Notes under the pieces: generated by a model
The model's input: only the letters and a program-made list of their open reading frames with translations
The model's database searches: none
What the model was told of the DNA's origin: nothing
Assembly (NCBI RefSeq): GCF_004217215.1
Contig: NZ_SHKP01000006.1
Location: 372,001 to 436,000 of the forward strand
Length of the DNA stretch: 64,000 nucleotides
Reading direction: 5' to 3'
Origin: Rivibacter subsaxonicus
Lineage (GTDB): Bacteria > Pseudomonadota > Gammaproteobacteria > Burkholderiales > Burkholderiaceae_C
Made by a program: the position numbers and the translations under genes
Shown here: piece after piece, positions 62,087 through 64,000 of the stretch
Numbering within the stretch: position 1 is the first letter of the stretch
Layout of the letters: each line of letters opens with the position of its first letter

Positions 62087-64000
62087 ATGGGAATCACTCG
62101 GCGGCAGTTCAACGGCGCGGCGTGGCGCCTGGGCCTGACCGGCGCGGCCGGCGTCGTGCTCGGCTCGTGCGGCGGCAGCGACTACGAACTGCCACCTGCA
62201 GCGCCGCTGGATGCGGAGCTCAAGAGCTTCCACTTCGACCTCAGCGCGGTGCCGGCGGATGACCCGCATGTGCTGCGCGTCGGCGGCAGGCGCTATCCGC
62301 TGAAGGTGCATGACGAGCAGTCGCGCCAGGCCGCGCGCCTGGCAAGGCCCGGCCTTGCGGGCGTGCCCGACCGGCACCTGACCCACTATGTCGACGGCGT
62401 CGCGGTGAGCCTGACGCGCCAGCAGCGCATGCACGTGACGACCCGGAGCCCGACGCGAGGTCACGGCGTGGCGCTGGTCGCGATGTACATCCCGACTGCC
62501 TCGCGCATCGCGGCGCGCCGCGCGCGCGGCCTCGGTGCCGCGTCGTGCCGCGGCCTGTGCGCGAGCGCCGCAGGCGACGATATCTGCACCTTCGAGGACC
62601 AGGTCGAGGATGGCTTCGTCAGCGGCCGCAGCACCGCGAAGGCGATCATCACGCACTACCCCGACGTGCTGAACCTCGATGGCGACATCGCGGCGCAGGT
62701 CGAGACGCACATGGACGGCGACCAGGCAGCCGCGGTCGACAATTTCACCCAGGTGTTGTGCGACCTGGGGCCGGCCTACGAGCATGACATCACCGGCCAA
62801 TTCCACGACGGCTGGGCCGTGCTGGTGCCGCGGCTGCTGTCCGACGGCTCGAAGATCCTCGACAGCGAGGGCAATCCCACCTTCGACTACGTCTACAACG
62901 ACGCCACCAGCAAGGCGCTGGTGGACCCGGTGCAGGCGATCGTGCAGGCGATCAGGAACGACGCGGCGCTGAAGGACCAGCAGTACCAGGTCATCTACCA
63001 CGGCGACCCGATCGACACCGCGAGCTTTCCCGAGGCGAACCCGACGCCACTGGTGGGCGATGGCGGCAGCGTCCCGGCGCCGCAGGCCACCGCCTCCGAG
63101 GTCACTTTCAGCACGCTGGGCTACCACCACAACATCCTCTTCTACGGCGATCAGGGCTCGGCGGCCAATCGGCAGTTCACGCTCAAGATCCTGAACATGA
63201 ACTTCGTCTGGTACGGGCTGTTCTTCGAACACCTCGACGCCAGCGGACACGCGATGAACGTGACCGGCAGCGGCACGCTCGCCGGTGTCATGGGCGACTT
63301 GCTCATCGAGACCGACCGGCTGGCGTTCTGGGACATGATCAGCAGCCCGCCGGCGATCTTCGGCATCCCGACGCCGTTCCCCTACAGCATCACGATGAAG
63401 GACCTGCCGGCGGGCGTGGCTTCGGTGCGGCTGAACCTGATCGGGCCGGGCGGCTACGGCAACCTGCCGTGGGGGCCGTCGGCCATCCCCGGCATCGCGA
63501 TGACCGCGGTGTGCCAGTACATGCTGCCGATGTTCTTCCTGGCGAGCGGCACCGGCATCGACTCGACCAAGACGCTGATCGAGCTGATCCTCGACAAGCC
63601 CAGCATCTGGATCAAGACGCTGGGCGAGCTGTCGGCGATCATCTCCAGCGCGACCGGCTCGAACAAGAACGATCTCGGGCTGGAGGGCTCGGTCGAGAGC
63701 CTGCTGACGGCCGTGGTGCAGAACGCGCTGGTCATCCCGATGGAGGAGCTGTCGCCCGAGTTGTGGGCGTGGATCACCGGCACCTTCGTGAGCGAGGAGG
63801 TCGAGGACAGCGTGCCCTTCGTCGGCTGGATCCTGCGCGCGGTGGCCGTGGCCGGCACCATCGGCGCGATGGTCGCCACCACCGCCGAGATCGCCGGCAA
63901 CCCGATCGTCATCAGCAACACGGTCTCGTTCAAGCACTCGATCAACTTCTCGATCAGCTACGACCCGCTCGATTTCGAGTTCCCGCGCGACGCGACGCAC
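62087..64000 (+). CDS. Unrecognised large Tat-type lipoprotein (C-terminus beyond window)
   Basis: At least 638 residues, open to the window end. MGITRRQFNGAAWRLGLTG has a twin-arginine TRRQF motif, and VVLGSCGGS is a lipobox with Cys near 31. Then come ELKSFHFDLSAVPADDPHVL, a Cys cluster (SCRGLC, DDICTFEDQ), VTFSTLGYHHNILFYGDQ, a hydrophobic stretch WILRAVAVAGTIGAMVA near 590, and SINFSISYDPLDFEFP. No known family was recognised. ATG 62081 is an alternative, but GAGGG spacing favours 62087. The minus-strand frame opposite it is a GC shadow. Confidence 0.75.
   Translation, partial: MGITRRQFNGAAWRLGLTGAAGVVLGSCGGSDYELPPAAPLDAELKSFHFDLSAVPADDPHVLRVGGRRYPLKVHDEQSRQAARLARPGLAGVPDRHLTHYVDGVAVSLTRQQRMHVTTRSPTRGHGVALVAMYIPTASRIAARRARGLGAASCRGLCASAAGDDICTFEDQVEDGFVSGRSTAKAIITHYPDVLNLDGDIAAQVETHMDGDQAAAVDNFTQVLCDLGPAYEHDITGQFHDGWAVLVPRLLSDGSKILDSEGNPTFDYVYNDATSKALVDPVQAIVQAIRNDAALKDQQYQVIYHGDPIDTASFPEANPTPLVGDGGSVPAPQATASEVTFSTLGYHHNILFYGDQGSAANRQFTLKILNMNFVWYGLFFEHLDASGHAMNVTGSGTLAGVMGDLLIETDRLAFWDMISSPPAIFGIPTPFPYSITMKDLPAGVASVRLNLIGPGGYGNLPWGPSAIPGIAMTAVCQYMLPMFFLASGTGIDSTKTLIELILDKPSIWIKTLGELSAIISSATGSNKNDLGLEGSVESLLTAVVQNALVIPMEELSPELWAWITGTFVSEEVEDSVPFVGWILRAVAVAGTIGAMVATTAEIAGNPIVISNTVSFKHSINFSISYDPLDFEFPRDATH

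Noticed and set aside
61952-64000. 682-codon minus-strand open frame at the right edge
   Set aside because: Composition is that of an antisense shadow, while the plus strand has a Tat lipoprotein start and normal protein composition to the window end.

Overview
The window is high-GC DNA (roughly 70 % by eye) from a betaproteobacterium. Gene content and order point to Burkholderiales, probably a Rubrivivax/Leptothrix/Methylibium-like lineage. Typical blocks are ribD-ribE-ribB-ribH-nusB, kdsB-adk, csp-clpS-clpA, cysS-alkA-accA-tilS-lysC-tRNA-Ser and a full cbb3 oxidase cluster. I count 66 protein genes, including a 53-codon ccoS and two genes cut by the window edges, plus one tRNA gene. I see no CRISPR array, insertion sequence, prophage or integrase, so this is mostly stable chromosome with small lineage-specific insertions.

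Positions 1-3004 hold an ECF sigma factor gene divergent from a four-gene bufferin-type operon: a four-cysteine precursor, a DUF692 (MNIO) modifying enzyme, its DUF2063 partner and a DoxX membrane protein. It matches copper-buffering bufferin operons and the gold-induced gigPABT operon. It converges on tolQRA with ybgC (2985-5573), which lacks tolB-pal downstream. A TssQ-like lipoprotein gene and a PEGA-type Ser/Thr kinase gene follow (5573-7764).

Positions 7906-17259 carry riboflavin synthesis (ribD, ribE, ribB with a degenerate RibA-like domain, ribH) and nusB. A DUF3047 gene, a phospholipase D-like gene and an M28 peptidase gene sit among them. Positions 17284-21564 encode five minor (pseudo)pilins without pilY1. 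Then come nrdR, glyA, a lytic transglycosylase, ubiD, a candidate structured RNA, a gamma-glutamyltransferase and an SDR dehydrogenase behind a 26-bp perfect palindrome.

Positions 29389-36331 are housekeeping and envelope genes: adk, kdsB, a Trm112-like gene, lpxK, exbBD, xseA, sodB and a DUF192 gene. Positions 36376-44765 hold the complete high-affinity cbb3 oxidase set (ccoI, ccoS, ccoNOQP, ccoG, a short fixH-like gene and a SafE-like gene) with a candidate Anr/FNR box before ccoN. After icd come an alkylsulfatase, a cold-shock protein, clpS-clpA, mtfA, lpxH and two cyclophilins.

Positions 54446-60454 run cysS, an AlkA-like glycosylase, accA, tilS, lysC and tRNA-Ser. The accA-tilS junction holds two tandem repeats whose hairpins differ by compensated base changes. 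The window ends with a hemerythrin-like protein, a LEA14-like lipoprotein and a large unrecognised Tat-type lipoprotein that runs off the end. The clearest specialised systems are bufferin metal handling and microaerobic respiration. They may be linked through copper, which CcoI delivers to the oxidase and bufferins are thought to sequester.
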